Assembly (NCBI GenBank): GCA_032164245.1
Contig: JAVMKO010000003.1
Coordinates: forward strand, 3,358,651 to 3,422,650
Source: Sternotherus odoratus
Taxonomy: Eukaryota; Chordata; Testudines; Kinosternidae
Reading direction: 5' to 3'
Length of the DNA stretch: 64,000 nt
Part shown: positions 1-63,239 of the stretch, piece by piece
Layout: each line of letters begins with the position of its first letter
Numbering within the stretch: the first letter of the stretch is position 1
Notes under the pieces: model-generated
What the model saw: only the letters and a program-made list of their open reading frames with translations
What the model was told of the DNA's origin: nothing
Database searches by the model: none
Made by a program: the position numbers and the translations under genes

Positions 1-1034
1 GCCCAGGAGCGGAACGGGGAGCTGGGAAGACATTTTTCCAACCCAGCCGTTAGCATTTCTACTGGCAGGTTGTACGGCACACCACAGAAAAGCAAAGGCA
101 CCATCAGACTTTGTACATCATTTATCTCAACCAGAATAAACAGCTTCATGGGAATGGATGGCCACAGCCAAACCGTACAATTTTGAATTCAACCACAAAC
201 CAAATAGAAAGATTTTCGTCGTCGGTGTTCTTTTTTTTCCCCCCACACAGACTCTTACAGAGAAGTAAAGATCAGAACCCCCGCCCTCGGGGCTGGTTTG
301 TGTTTTTAAACCTTGGAACAAAGGCTACAATTCGGCACGGTCCATGCTCTGGGATCGGTGCATTCCAGCTGCAGACGGGGAGTGGAGTGAGCGGGTAGGC
401 TCCAGAGCGGCACACAGATCACGCACGGTCATTAAATAAACTCTTCTATACAATGTACAAGGAAATAAACAGTCTCTTCATGGCTCAGTGGAACATTTCC
501 AGAGCGGCCGGGTGTCTAACACCCGGGTCTCAGCCAGCAACGTCCAAACGCCCTAGTCTCCCAGTGCCTGCAAACGGAACGAGGGAAAGCGTGAACCTAA
601 AAGCCACCTGGACCTGTGAAATTCACCGGTCTCCTGTCAACCCAGAGGGTGCTATGGAAGTAGAATTGATAGGAAAGCTCCTGGCAGAGCTGGGACTGGC
701 AGGTGGCTGGGTGATTCCGCCGGTCTCTCCCCACCCCGTGCTCCCCACCCCTCCAGTGTCTTGTGTGTACAGAATCATCCCCAGCGGCCCATCCTATGGG
801 ACACGGGAAGACAACGAGTTCCCCACACGCATGCCCTGTAAAGGGGAGGAGCCAGGAGAGTCTCCGCCCTGTTCTCAGAAGACGGACACGACAAGATACA
901 AGACGCGAGCGATTGCAGGGAGGGGGGGTGGAACATCGAGGCTGGAGGGAGATATTTCAAGCCAGGCCTTCTGGAGCCGATTCCTCTCCCGTCTCCCCCA
1001 GCAGTGCGTCTCTCTCTCTCTCTCTCTCTCGCTC
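1..1034 (-). other. PTK2B: PTK2B 3' UTR (5' part; its end is not resolved)
   Basis: This is sequence downstream of the stop codon in the transcript direction. No canonical AATAAA or ATTAAA is seen on the minus strand; the only hint of a poly(A) signal is a GATAAA variant at 121-126. The transcript may end there or beyond the window. I see no coding evidence on either strand. Extent is inferred. Confidence 0.5.
1009..1033. repeat. (TC)n microsatellite abutting the stop codon
   Basis: A tract of TC repeats on the plus strand, (GA)n in the transcript, lies at the very start of the 3' UTR. It is separated from the TGA by only a few bases of imperfect repeat. Confidence 0.85.
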
Positions 1035-51047
<50,013 letters not shown>

Positions 51048-51107
51048 CCTGAGGGGTGCGGCGCTGCTAAGAGCACGACATCACTCTCCTGCCGGGACAA
51101 AGACATC

Positions 51108-51260
51108 AGCAGCCGTGTTAGTCTGTATCCGCAGAAAGAACGAGGAGGAGTCCTTGTGGCACCTAAGAGACTAACTCATTTATTTGGGTGTGTGCTACAG
51201 CCCACTTCATCAGATGTATAGAGTGGAACATAGAGAAGGAAGAGATATATACACACAGAG
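51108..51260 (+). repeat. Dispersed repeat (agccgtgttagtctg family), copy 1
   Basis: agccgtgttagtctgtatcc, then cttgtggcacctaagagac and cccacttcatcagatg. The same order of phrases occurs at 59095-59215. Class not assigned. Confidence 0.7.
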
Positions 51261-51593
51261 AACGTGAAAAGATGGAAGTTGCCATACCAACTCTAAGAGG
51301 CTAATTCATTATTATTATTGTCAATTCATAATTATTATTAATTAGGTGGGTGAATGAAGAAGGAACAACCCTGGCTCAGGCTGCTTCACCAGGTGATGCA
51401 GGGCTCCATCTCCGTGCTGGGCAGGGGACAGGACAGCAAAACAATTGGGCTATCAACAACCCCCCCCCGGGACCAGGACCCCCACCGCATATGAATTGAC
51501 TGGGGGGGGGGGAGGGCAGGAGGGAGACCTCAGCTTGGTGGTGGATGGGGAACCTGGAGCCAGGGGAGAGGCAGGGAAAAAGCACATGAGACA

Positions 51594-52075
51594 GGGTGGG
51601 CTGGTGGAGGGCAGGGAAGGGAGACGGGGTGGGCTGGTGGAGGGCAGGGAAGGGAGACGGGGTGGGCTGGTGGAGGGCAGGGAAGGGAGACGGGGTGGGC
51701 TGGTGGAGGGCAGGGAAGGGAGACGGGGTGGGCTGGTGGAGGGCAGGGAAGGGAGACGGGGTGGGCTGGTGGAGGGCAGGGAAGGGAGACGGGGTGGGCT
51801 GGTGGAGGGCAGGGAAGGGAGACGGGGTGGGCTGGTGGAGGGCAGGGAAGGGAGACGGGGTGGGCTGGTGGAGGGCAGGGAAGGGAGACGGGGTGGGCTG
51901 GTGGAGGGCAGGGAAGGGAGACGGGGTGGGCTGGTGGAGGGCAGGGAAGGGAGACGGGGTGGGCTGGTGGAGGGCAGGGAAGGGAGACGGGGTGGGCTGG
52001 TGGAGGGCAGGGAAGGGAGACGGGGTGGGCTGGTGGAGGGCAGGGAAGGGAGACGGGGTGGGCTGGTGGAGGGGC
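51594..52075. repeat. 33-bp minisatellite, 14.5 near-identical units, tandem G-quadruplex motifs
   Basis: The unit gggtgggctggtggagggca, then gggaagggagacg. Each unit contains GGG-CA-GGG-AA-GGG-AGAC-GGGG, which fits the G3+N1-7 quadruplex rule on the plus strand (the template strand for PTK2B). It lies about 550 bp upstream of the first coding exon. Open frames on both strands are repeat artefacts. Confidence 0.95.
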
Positions 52076-52079
52076 TGGG

Positions 52080-53640
52080 AACAGGCAATCAGCATGGCCA
52101 GCACATAGGAGAGACCCGGAGCTCCCCCGGCCCCGCCCAAGCAGGAATTCTGCTCCCGTGCCATGTTTACCGGTGGGAATTTGAATCCCTGCCCCCAGGC
52201 CTGTGCTCCAGCCCACCGGAGAGAGGAGAGAGGCTCCCCAGTTCTGCCCCACACCGGGAGCCTGGGACGGCGGCATGGGCCAGCCAGCCTGGGAAGCAGG
52301 CGTGTGCTCCAGGTGGGCCTGTCGGGGCAGGCGGGCATGACGTGGGCTCGCTCAGCCGGTCGGGCGCCGCTCCCCTGAGACGCTGCTGCCGCCCGTAGCA
52401 CAGAGACGCTGCGGCTCCCCGGCTCTGCTCGCTTCCCCCGTACGGTGTAAAGGTCCCGGCTCCCTCGGCCGTGGGCTGCGACCTGACCCGACACGCAGCA
52501 TGAGGCTGTGAGTTCCACTGTCCTGAACGGGAGCGGAGCAAGCCAGCTGGGCCTGCCCCCGCCAGCACGCGGCATTACAGCCATGGGCAGAGATATAGGC
52601 GCAGTCATGATCCCGCCACGCTTAGCTGCTCCACTCGCCCGTCCCGCCGGCTGCTAGGCCGGGGTAACCTGATGGTTCATGCAGGACCAGACCTCCTCCA
52701 CCCTGGGCTTTCTGATCTGCTCATTACTTTCCACCTTGGATCTACACACTCAGCTCCCCCCGCCCTCTCCACATGCCCCAGGCCGGATCCTTCCTGTGCT
52801 GGGAAACTGAGGCCAAAAGTCTGACCCACTGTGATCCTCCAACCTTGATTTTCTCCCCTCCTCCTTTTAGTCAGTCCCAGCCCAAGCCACCGGCCATGGA
52901 TTTTACACAGAAGGACAAAATGATGCATTTCATTTCCCAGCCTTCCTCAGCAACCCTACAATAAACAAGCCAATGGGCATGACCTAGCACTCACAAGCAA
53001 CCCTACAATAACAAGGCAGTGCGGACAGCTATGCACTTGCAATCAACTCTACAGATGGATCTCGTAAGCAACCCTACCATGGCGAGCAACGTGCACTGTT
53101 GTGCCTTCGTCAGCAGCCCTACAATAATAAACAAGCCTGCACCGTCCAGGTGGGTACAATTTTCTAAGTCTGCAGATCTGTACATCATCCACCCATCACT
53201 ATGGGCTAGGTTGGGAGCCCTTTACTGGCATGGGTGAGCCGGGTCACATACAAATACTCTCGTGTCCTTGAGGGCATTCTCTGTGTCAGTAACTACTTGC
53301 CAGTTCATGGGCTTTACAGTCTGGCCCTCAATGAGATTTTTCCCCTGAACAAAATCTTAGCAGTTCCCCTTTAGAACAAACCCCTGCAACGCCAAAGTGG
53401 ATCGTGAGTCACAGCTGCCTTGATTTCTCATGACGGGGCATGGCGGAACCAGGAAGCCCACACACATGAACAGTCTCTTTCATCTCCAGATGATTCACCA
53501 AATATACCACTGAGATGCAGCCACCTCTGGGGTGGAGGGCAGCATCTAACTCACACAGCAGCTTCCCAAGAGGAAATGATTTCCCAGAACACCGGGGGAA
53601 GTGTTTTCATGGAATGAAGAAAGGCAGGGCCGCAGGGGAC
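52080..53640. other. Upstream of the first coding exon; degenerate short repeat at 52945-53125
   Basis: A moderately CpG-rich stretch lies at 52330-52660. The phrase agcaaccctacaata recurs four to five times between 52945 and 53125 with irregular spacing. No 5' exon or promoter could be identified with confidence. Confidence 0.4.
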
Positions 53641-54810
53641 TTTGGGAGGTTATCTAATGCACCCCCCTGCGCTGAGACAGGACCAAGTAAACCCAACCCA
53701 GACTACCTCTGACAGGAGTTTGTCCAGCCTGTTCTTAAAAACCTCCCATGATGGGGATTCCACAACCTCCCTTGGAGGCCTGCTCCAGAACTTAACTCCC
53801 TGTAGAGTTAGCAAGAGTTAGTTTTCCCTGATGTCTAAGCCGAACCTCCCTTGGTGCAGATTAAGTCCATTACTTCTTGTCCTGCCTTCAGTGGACACAG
53901 AACAATTTTTCACCACCCTCTCTAACAGCCCTTTACATAGTTGAAAATTGTTATCAGGTCTCCCGCTCCATTGTCTTTTCTCAAGGCTACACAGATCCTT
54001 TTTAAAAACCTTTCCTCACAGCTCACGTTTTCTAAACCGTGGATCATTTATGTTGCTCTTCTCTGGACTCTCTTCAATTTGTCCACGTCTTCCTTAAAGT
54101 GTCCCCCCCAGAACTGGACACAGTGCTCCAGTGGAGGGCTTGCCCAATCCCGAGCAGAGCGGGACAATAACCTCCTGTGTCTTACATGTGACACTTCTGT
54201 TAAAACACCCCACAATGATATTAGCCTTCTTCACAACTGCACCACATTTTTGGCTCATGTGCAATTTGTGACACATTATAACCCCCCGGCTCTTTGCAGC
54301 AATACTACCTCCTAGCCAGCCGTCGCCCAGTTTGGAGTTGTGCATTTGATGTTTTCTTTATAAGTACAGCACTTTGCACCTGTCTTCGTTGAATTTCGTC
54401 TTGGGGACTTCAGACCAATTCTTCAATTTGTCAAAGTCATTTCGAATTCTAATCCTGTCCGCCGAGGTGTATGCAACCTCTCCCAGCGAGGTGCCATCTG
54501 CAAATTTTAAAACCCTACTCTCCACTGCATTATCCAAACCATTCAGGAAAATATTAAGTAGTACCAGACACAGGACAGACCCCCGTCGGTCCTCACGAGA
54601 TACGCCCTTCCCAGTTTGACAGCGAACCATTGATAACAACTCCTTGAGTACAATCTTTCAACCAGTTGTGCACCCACATCATAGTGATTTCACCGAGATC
54701 ACATTTCCCATGAGAACGCCATGAATGACTGTGTCAAAGGCCTCCCTAAAATCAAGACATATCACCTCTACTGCTTCCCCCTGGCCACTAGCCCAGTGAT
54801 CCCATCAAAG
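53640..54810 (-). mobile_element. CR1 LINE relic, strongly decayed
   Basis: On the minus strand 54358-54639 reads VLKFADGTSLGEVAY, NDFDKLKNWS, FNEDRCKVLYL (reverse-transcriptase end, with FADD changed to FADG). Positions 54094-54345 read KKANIIVGCFNRSV, EVIVPLCSGLGKP. The 3' end near 53650 carries the usual non-coding part. Many stops. Confidence 0.8.
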
Positions 54811-55539
54811 GGGGTGGAAGAAGACACTGACAATCGCAGAGAGGCCCTGGAGACAAGTGACCCGACAGCGTTCCATTCAGGGCCAAGCTGAAGCACACAG
54901 ATGCGTGGCACATTGCCCTACAACTGCATAGGCTCGGTCGCTGGGACAGCCCACCCAGGACCGTTCACCGGCATAAAGGGAAACAACCCAGGCTGACGAC
55001 CCGTGACCAGCTCTCGCGTGTCCCAGTTCGAACCAAAGCCAAATGTCTCGGCCTGAAACGTAAGCCACCTCCGATAACGAGGCAGGAGGAGGCTCGACCA
55101 GCCTCGGGAGAGAACTCCCTGGAGCAGAATAAGTGGTCGATGGTCGCCATTCCCCGTGACGCGCAGCAGGGAGGCGGCTCCGTGACAGACGGGGATTCCC
55201 GCCAAGACTGGATTATTTGGGGGCCAGTGCAGAAGCAGGAATTAAAGCAGAGTTGGGCCAATGCTGCTGAAAAATGATGCCCCACCAACGGCTCCAGTTT
55301 GTATTCCCTGTTGGGCGCTGGCCCGGCCGACCCAGGCTGGCCTGGACCCTGGATCAAAAGGGAATTTCGAAGTCACACTCGGATGGGGTCAGTCAAATTC
55401 TTTGGCACGCAGGAGAATTTGTGCCCTGATCCAGCTGAGGGAACCAAAAAAAATACCACGTGACTCAGCTGACCAACCACACGAGTTCAAATACCGAAAA
55501 TTCTGATATTGCTCACGATTGAGCCACCTTTTGAAAGGG

Positions 55540-55700
55540 TGAGGCTGGATTTCTGCTAAGACACATGCATTGCATTGTTCTGCAAGGGGACAGCTGAATT
55601 TCAGCTAAGGTGCATTAATTGCATTGTTCTCCAAGGGATTCCGGTAAGATCCATGTTCTGCAAGGGAGTAGCTGGATTCCAGCTACCAAAGGGGGCCAAG
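55540..55700. repeat. Degenerate tandem repeat, about 2.5 units of 60 bp
   Basis: Phrases gcattgcattgttctgcaag, gcattgttctccaaggg and catgttctgcaagggag with gctgga/gaatttcagct between them. Confidence 0.6.
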
Positions 55701-56677
55701 GGGAGAGGTCACAGGTGATCACACAGATCTGCTTCATCTTGAATACGGTATTATTCCAAGTGAAGCCTTAGTACAGGAGACTCCTGGGTTCTGATGGGTC
55801 CGAGTGCTCTGCCTAGCACACTTGGTGCATTACTGAAGCTACAAAACCTGTGGCTACGTACTTCTGCATGAGCCGCTGTCCACAGAAACCTCACAAAGCA
55901 TGTTCTGTGGCACTGAAATGCTCCACTGCGCCGGTACCCTGCCCAGGGGAGATGGACTGGGGGAACTCCCCGGTCTTTTCCATCTCTGGTTTTTATAATA
56001 ACGTGATGAGAAACTCCTAGAACAACATTCCACTCCAGTGCACAGGCAACTGTCCGACCTGCCACGCCAAACCCAGCGGGTCGCCACTGTTTATACCCTG
56101 ACACTGTTCACCCCGGGAGGGGACGGGAAGGGGGTGATGCATGAAGGAGCTCTCGGAAAAGGCACGTCACTGCAGGTGAAGCGGAGCCTCACGCAGAGGA
56201 AACAACAGGAAGCAGGATTCCTGGGCCAAGAAACGACCAGCAGTGAAGGAGGGCGGGTGGCTAATGTGTCCCTGATGTTTGCAGAGTGTTCAGCTGTTAT
56301 CGGCAGCAAATGAGCGGGTGAAAGCACTGATACAAAGCATGGTTGGCCGAAAGGTCAGGTCACGGGCGTCTCGTAGCAGGGGATATTACTATGTTTTCAT
56401 GTTTAACATTAGCTTTAATAAAAATTTTAACCTTATTTATTACATGTATGATGGTAGTACCCAGTGGCCCGTGGTGGGATCGGATCCCACATAACACTGA
56501 ATGTTGAATGGACACAGCCCCTGTCCCATAGGAAGGGACGTGACATCCAAAGGGCTGGAAAGAATGGGATACAATTAGAGCGAGTTTCTCAGCCAGTGTA
56601 AATCAATGCAGTTCTGTCGCTGTCCATGGATCTGCACCGGCTGAGATTCTGGCCTTCATGCATAGAGGCAACAGTAA

Positions 56678-56733
<56 letters not shown>

Positions 56734-58900
56734 TTCTTCCACCTGCCCATGGGGTGTCATGAATGGGCAGAGCTGGTTATACTGAGGAGGAGTGCGGGGC
56801 CCAGCCGCTGAGAGGGGACCTGGAGAAGGGAGGCGGGACAGTAAGTGGAGAAGCAGGAGGGAGTCAAGACCAAGGAAGGGGTTAGCGGGAGTCAAAGGCA
56901 GCGGGTGATCAGCTGGGATTGGGGGTGTAGGAATCACCCAAGCCAGCAGGAAGTTGCTGTTTGGCCAGCACCAGGGCAGAGCTGGAGGAGAAGGGGAAGT
57001 ACCTGCAATGGAGGAAGCCGGCTGGGGTGGGGGATGTTTGCAGGCAATGGAGGGGATGAGCCAGGACTGGCTGATGGAGGGACGGCTTTGCAGAGGGGCC
57101 GGGAGCAGACAGGAGCGGAGAGGAGGTGTCAGTGTGCTGGAGGCGGAGGCCCGGGCGCTGGGGGGCACGTGGGAGATGCCGAAGGCGGCGAGGGGGCTGT
57201 GCCGGTCACAAGCAACACGACCAGGGGGGCAGTGTTTAAGGGGACGAGGTGGGGTGGGCCTGAGAGCCAGACCAGGCATGAGGCGGGGGGAGGAGACGGG
57301 TGGCTAGCCCCATTGGCCAAGGCCGGGCACAAGGGGGAGACCCAGCCACGCACACTAGGCTGGCCCGCGACAGCACGTCCCGGCAGACGGAGACATTTGC
57401 TCGTCTCCGGGCCCGTTCCTAACAAGTACAGCCGCTTCCCGAGAGCCGCAGTGGGCAGGAGCCATCCTGCCGCTTCTCAGTTTCGTGCCAGTGAAATGTC
57501 TCCATCTGTTCCTCAAAACGCTGCCTTCTGCTGCCTGCTTTTCAGGGCGCGGAGCTGGTGACGGGTGGGGGGGGGGGGAGTCTCCGTTCCGCCTTCGGCA
57601 GGTTCCTCTTTTCAAAAAGGCTCCTTTGAAATCCCCCATGAGTCAGCCGCACTCCCGGGGACGGCCCCTTGTCCCAGAACGGGCACGGCAGGTGAGTAGC
57701 CCATATGCCCACGGGCCTCAGCCCTGCCCAGGTGGGTGAGAAGGGCGAGTGAGCTGGAGGAGGCAGAAGGCCAGGGAGCAGCTGCCTGCTGGTTCTAAGC
57801 CGGAGCCGGGGCCAGGGAGGGCGGAAGGAAGGGAAGCAGCTACCACTGATGTCTCCTTGTCACCGCTGGGCCCGGGACAGCGAGGGGCCCGGCAGAGTGA
57901 AGGGTGCTCCCCAGGCTAGGACGCTCCCAGCAGAGAGGCTGGGGGAGTCCCATCCCAGCAGGCAAGGTGGGGCGGCTGTCCAGGCAGAGGGACAGTGGAG
58001 GGTGGAGGCCGGAGGTGGCGGAAGATGCCCGAATGTTGCACGTTATGTCAACGGCCAAAAGGTGACGTGATTTTTAAGGGCCGGGGGGGGGGGGGGGGGG
58101 TAGGGACTACGCGCTGGGACGTTTGCACTCGGATTAGTTAATAAACAATGGGAATGGACTTGGGGAGAAACTTCCACGGAGTTACTGGGGGGTGCAAAGG
58201 GGAAACTGAGGCAGGGAGCCATTTGCAAGACTGCCCCGAGGCCCCTGGTTTACACTGGCCTTCAGGGAGAGCCTAATCCTGGTCCCACTGTCACCAGCCA
58301 GCAGAGCCCAGTCCTCACATGCCAGCCCGGACCCCCGTGGCAACATCCTCCCTAGGACGGGAACCTAAGAAAGCCAGCGCAGCAGGGACTCTGTAAGCGA
58401 AAGGGCATTAACCATTGCCCTAGGTGTGCCCCCTGGAATTACTTCCTAAGTCACTGTATCCTGCCGACCCCGGTCCTCCGGTACACACCCAGCCACCTCC
58501 CAACGGGGCTCATGCATTAATAAAGATGCTCTCGCCATACTACCGTAAATGTCTCCTAACACAAGAGCGAGGCTCCCCCACACTCACTGACAGATCCTTC
58601 TGTTTGGATGTCTCTCCCCTCGATTGCTTGGCACAGTCTGTCTGGTGGCCTTCAGGTTGAGAGGCAGGTGTGTTTATACCGTTTAGCATTGGACTGGCTT
58701 TTTTGTTTTGGAGGCTGGGTTTTGTTTTGTTTTAATTTTCTGTACTTAAAGAGACAATGCCAACATATCCATTGGATTTCGTTTCCATGCTGTATTCTGC
58801 CACCACTTGGAACCTAATGCTAGCAATAGGGATAGAGCTCAGAGCCCCCTGCTCAAGCTAAAAGAGAATTTCCATCATAAATGGGCAGTAGAGGGCATGA
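55700..58900. other. No gene or element seen
   Basis: Apart from the (TC)n tract at 56682 and a poly-G run near 58083-58100 this stretch shows no feature I can support. Confidence 0.45.
56682..56734. repeat. (TC)n microsatellite
   Basis: About 53 bp of TC repeat with one TA interruption. Confidence 0.92.
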
Positions 58901-59094
58901 GAGACACAGTTGTGCAGTTCTTACTTCATCCAGCAGAGAGCAATAGTAACACACACACACATCCACACACTTACTTTTCATTACAGTGTATTGTTAAACC
59001 TATTTTCTTGCCAGTGTTACCAATAATACTAACCATGGATGGTTAAAATTCTTTCGCTTTTAATCATCTAGTTTACTATTGAGTCTTTGGAATC

Positions 59095-59215
59095 AGAGAG
59101 GTAGCCGTGTTAGTCTGGATCTGCAGAAGCGACAAAGAGTCCTGTGGCACCTTAAAGACTATCTAGAGTATTGAAGCGTAAGCTTTCGTGGGCAAATACT
59201 CACTTCTGTCTACGT
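59095..59215 (+). repeat. Dispersed repeat (agccgtgttagtctg family), copy 2
   Basis: gtagccgtgttagtctggat, then cctgtggcaccttaaagac and gtaagctttcgtgggc. Homologous to 51108-51260. Confidence 0.7.
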
Positions 59216-59462
59216 GCACAGAACACCAGCTAGCCCGGAATAGAAGGGGAGACATGTGGATTGCAGAGCAAGACTGGGGCACACTGGAAGAGCTGCATGG
59301 GGAGCCCAGGGCTCGGGGAGAGGGGCTGGAGGTTAGGATTGAGACACATTGGCAGAGTCGAGTGTGGGGTCCCCTGGATGGATGGTGATTCAAGTCAGCC
59401 TTGAGCGGCATCAGCAGAGCCGTGTCCGTGCTCCGCAAGGGAGACAAACATACACAGTTGAG

Positions 59463-59680
59463 AGGCAGTGTGGCCTAGCGGATGGAGCACTGGTCTCGGA
59501 TTCAGATGACTGGGTTTTATTTCCCGCTTTGCCTGCTAGGTGATGTTGGGTGAGTCACTGCACCGCTCTGTGCCTCAGTTTCCCCATCTGTAACAGGGGG
59601 ATCACGATGCTGACCGCCTTTGTAAAACACTTCAAAACCCACTGATCCAAAGTGCTACAGAAGAGCAGGATTTATTATTA
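59463..59680 (+). mobile_element. MIR-like / tRNA-derived SINE
   Basis: Reads ggcagtgtggcctagcggat, ggagcactggtctcgg (A-box-like), then gcctcagtttccccatctgt and gtaaaacacttcaaaaccc. The most complete MIR-like copy here. Confidence 0.65.
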
Positions 59681-60098
59681 TTACCTGCCTGCACCATGCC
59701 TGGTTCAAAGCAGCCCTATTAACCCCTAAGGGCCACAAAGACAGAAAAATAACTCATTTGACTAGGCCAGGATGAGGATTTGAAAACACATCCCTTGCAT
59801 TAAGCCGTGAACCTGCCATGGGGAAACAGCGCCGCTAATTCCCTGTAAATTTTCCCCGCTATTGAATAGCTGGATAGATTTTAATAACACACGATAAATA
59901 AAAACAAGCTGCAGATGGGAATAAAACAGGCTGTCATAACGGACGCAGTGACGCACCGGGAGGTGTGGCCTTTGCTAATGATAAGGATGCAGAGAAGGTC
60001 TGACGGAGGCGAGACACCGGGGAGCATGAATGTGTCATGAATACAGTTCTCCTTTCCGTTCTGCTAATGCGTCGGACAAAACAGGATTCAAAGATTTT

Positions 60099-60102
<4 letters not shown>

Positions 60103-60145
<43 letters not shown>
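60103..60145. repeat. (AC)n microsatellite
   Basis: About 43 bp of uninterrupted AC. Confidence 0.95.
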
Positions 60146-60146
<1 letters not shown>

Positions 60147-60788
60147 CAATGGAGCTGCTACCTCCACAATCCACACGGACAAAGGCAATTGAAAACTGGC
60201 AAAATCGGCCACGTTAGCAGCCTGCAACACCAGCTCACACCAGTCCTGCTAACGATCATCCACTTCTTCATCCACAACTGCCCTTGTATCTTCTCCCAGC
60301 AGCGTCCTACACTCGACACCCTCCTTGAACTCACCCCCAAGTCATGTCTTTTCCTTCCCGCCTCAGACCCCTTTGTTCCACGATGACCCCAAGACTGGGA
60401 AGAGGCAGGCAGGTGGCGCTGCGGAATGACATGGATCTCATTGTCTTTCTCCCTGGGTTGCGTTTAAGGCTGTAGGCTCCTTGGGACAGGGGCTACACCT
60501 GAACCTGATTGGAGCCCAGGTGAAATCACCATGGTGATAATACCAGCATAGGCACATTCCTCCTCTGCCCCCAATTCTGACACAGAGCCCCCACTTTTAA
60601 GGGGTGGAGTTCATCATCCCGAGCCTCATCACGGATTGGCCCCTCCACAGACACTCCCAATTAATGCCCACGGTGACTCTTCCACTGAGCATGTGGATAT
60701 ACCCCTCCCTGGAACTGGACTCAGACCCATCAAACTCGTTTCACTAACCAAGCAGCCACTTTGCTACCAAGTTTGGATCACCACTGCC

Positions 60789-61300
60789 CTTAAGAACGTA
60801 GACATGGGCAGACTGGATCGCTGCTCATCTAGCCCAGTCTCCTGTCTTCAGCAGTGGTCAGAGGAAGGTAGGAGAAACCCTACCATGGGCAGCTATGGGA
60901 TAACCTGCCCGCAGGGGAAGTCTTCTTTACTCCTAGTAGTTAGGGTCCAATGCAGGAAGGGTCAGATTCCTTTCCCACCCGTTGGATAGGGGTTGGGTTT
61001 TTTTATCATCTTTATTCTAACTCTGGATCTCCTTGTTATCCATAGAAACGTCCACTCCCTCTTTGAACCCTGCTACGCTCCAGTGATATCTTGTGGCAAT
61101 GAGTTCCACAGGCTGACTACTCTGTATGAAAAAGTATTTCCTTTTCTCACTTGTGAATTTGCCACCTTTCTATTCATTGAACACCCCTTTGCTCTTGCAT
61201 TCTGAGACAGGGCACCCAGAAGTTCCCAGTACACCTCCTCTGGCTCCCTTTCTACCAGATTTTTTTCCATGCCTTCAATCATTTTCAAGTAGACTTGGCT
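60789..61300 (-). mobile_element. CR1 LINE 3' fragment
   Basis: The start resembles the CR1 tail (ttaagaacgtagacatgggc, tcatctagcccagtctcctg). On the minus strand 61073-61288 reads NTFSYRVVSLWNSLPQDI, the final CR1 ORF2 residues (VxLWNSLP). Truncated at 61300. Confidence 0.75.
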
Positions 61301-61309
61301 GTATTCAAA

Positions 61310-62750
61310 CCAGCAGCCTAGAAAGCCTCTCTAGCCCACTGTTCACCAGTCCTCTATGACTGATGGAGCATCTTCTGCTCCGAAGGATGTGTCGATGCCT
61401 CCTGCTTTACTGGGGTCTGGTGTTTACGGTACCAGTCCTGCCACTGAATCACTATGTGGCCCGAAACAAACCCTGCCCTGGCTTTGTGCCTCGGTTTCCC
61501 CACATAATCCTTGACCATCTTTGTAAATCAGTTTCTGACCCAGAGGAAAAGCAGTGCCTTTATGCAGCCTCGTGCACTCAGTGAGCGTTGTGATCACCGC
61601 AGCAGGACAGTGGGGGAAGAAGGGAGGGGGCTAAAAGTTTTGCTAACTTTGGTGAATGAGTGATTTTCCCAGCCTTGCCAGTGAGCAAGGTCAGTCAGCA
61701 GGCAATCGGAACAGCTGACGTCAGCTCCATTCAGCACAGCAGAAGAATGACGTCCCCCAGCCGCCTGCCTGCTCCGAGGGCTGTTTTTATTTTCCTTTCT
61801 GTGCCGGCGCGTGCTCTTTTTAGCTTTCACGGCGGAATAATGCCAACCCCACCCCCCACTGCCCCTAATTGGGCTGCCCTCCCCTCTGCTGACGACACAC
61901 CAGCAGAGTCAATGCCCGAGCCCTCCCTGACTCAGGAGGTGCGGTCTGAGTCGGGGGTACATTGTTTCACGCAACGCCCGGTTTCAAACAAATCTGCTCA
62001 CCCCAGGCCCTGGCTTTTGTCCACCCGAATCTCCGCCTATGTCTTTATCTCAGCTGGCTCCCTCCCCCAGCGCCAAGGATTCGGGAATGTTATTTCATTC
62101 CTGGAATTTCATTCCTCTCCAGCATTATCACCTCCCCGGTGCTCCAGGTTCATACCCAGCATCTTTCCGTCCCGTCTCCTGGTTCCCTGCGTCTTCTCTC
62201 CCCAGCTGCCTGGCACAGGCTCTGGGCACCGAAAGAACTTTTCAGACGTAGGCGCCAAGTTCTAATCTAGATCCAAAGTTTGGTCCGTACCCATCATGAC
62301 GTGCCTCTCGCTCCGGCGCAGTCCCGTATGGCATCACCCCTCTGCTCGCCCATAATGCCAGCCTGGCCCATTGGCGCACTTCTCCCACAAATCTTCATGT
62401 TCTTCTCCAGGTCCAGTTCGCCCTCCCGGCTCTGCTCCACTAACCCCCTAGCCCCTGTCCCTGGTTCAAATCCCCCTTTGAGACTCACTTTTTTTTGCAT
62501 GTAGGTGTCCGAATCCCATTGACTGTCTGCACATTAGGTGCCTAGCCACCATCTGTGCCTTTGCAACATCTTCCCCCAGACTAATTGCACTATCAAGGCG
62601 ATCATAGAAGAGAATGACTAAAGGATCAGGAAATATGTCTTATAATGAGAGAGTCCTGGAGCCCCCTCTTTACCTTAACTGAAGGGTAAGGGGTGGCTTG
62701 ATCACAGTGTAGAAGTACCTACCCAGGGAGCAAATAGTTCATAATGGGCT
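61310..62750. other. No gene or element seen
   Basis: No recognisable coding sequence, exon or element ends. Confidence 0.45.
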
Positions 62751-62754
62751 CTTC

Positions 62755-63200
62755 ATAGGGATGCCAACTTTCTAATTGCGGACAACTGCCCTGCCCTGCC
62801 CCACCCCGCCTCTTCCCCAAGGCCCTACCCCTGCTCCACCTCTTCCCCAAAGCCCCACCCCCTGCCCTGCCTCTTCCCCCAGAGCCCCACCCTCTGCTTA
62901 CTCCTCTCCCCCTGCACTCCCTTCCTCAGCTGGATCCTCTCCACTGCCCTCCCTCTCACCAGCTGGGCTCTCTCTGCTCCGGAGCTGCGGCTTGATGCAG
63001 GGAGCCTGCCTGGCTGGCTCTGAGATGCAGGTAGGAGCCGGCCCTGGCTGGGCAGCAGCTGGGTGCAGGTCGATGACCCAGCACCTCCCCCTCGCCCCGC
63101 CTGCTGTGACTGGACTTTTGGAGTCCACTCAGACACCGGCAGATCCCCTTTTCGACCGGACCTTCCAGGTCGAAAACCAGGCCCCTGCCAAGCCTAGCTC
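62755..63200. repeat. GC-rich interspersed repeat, related to 40880-41560
   Basis: Opens with atgccaactttctaattgc, then runs of ccctgcctcttccccc and cagctgggctctctctgctc phrases. Confidence 0.4.
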
Positions 63201-63239
63201 TCCAATCTAGCAGTGAAGGGACTAACACGCTCCAGTGGC

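Noticed and set aside
51376..52608. Proline-rich or glycine/arginine-rich open frames on both strands
   Set aside because: Product of the 33-bp minisatellite. Both strands are open at once, which is expected for such a repeat.
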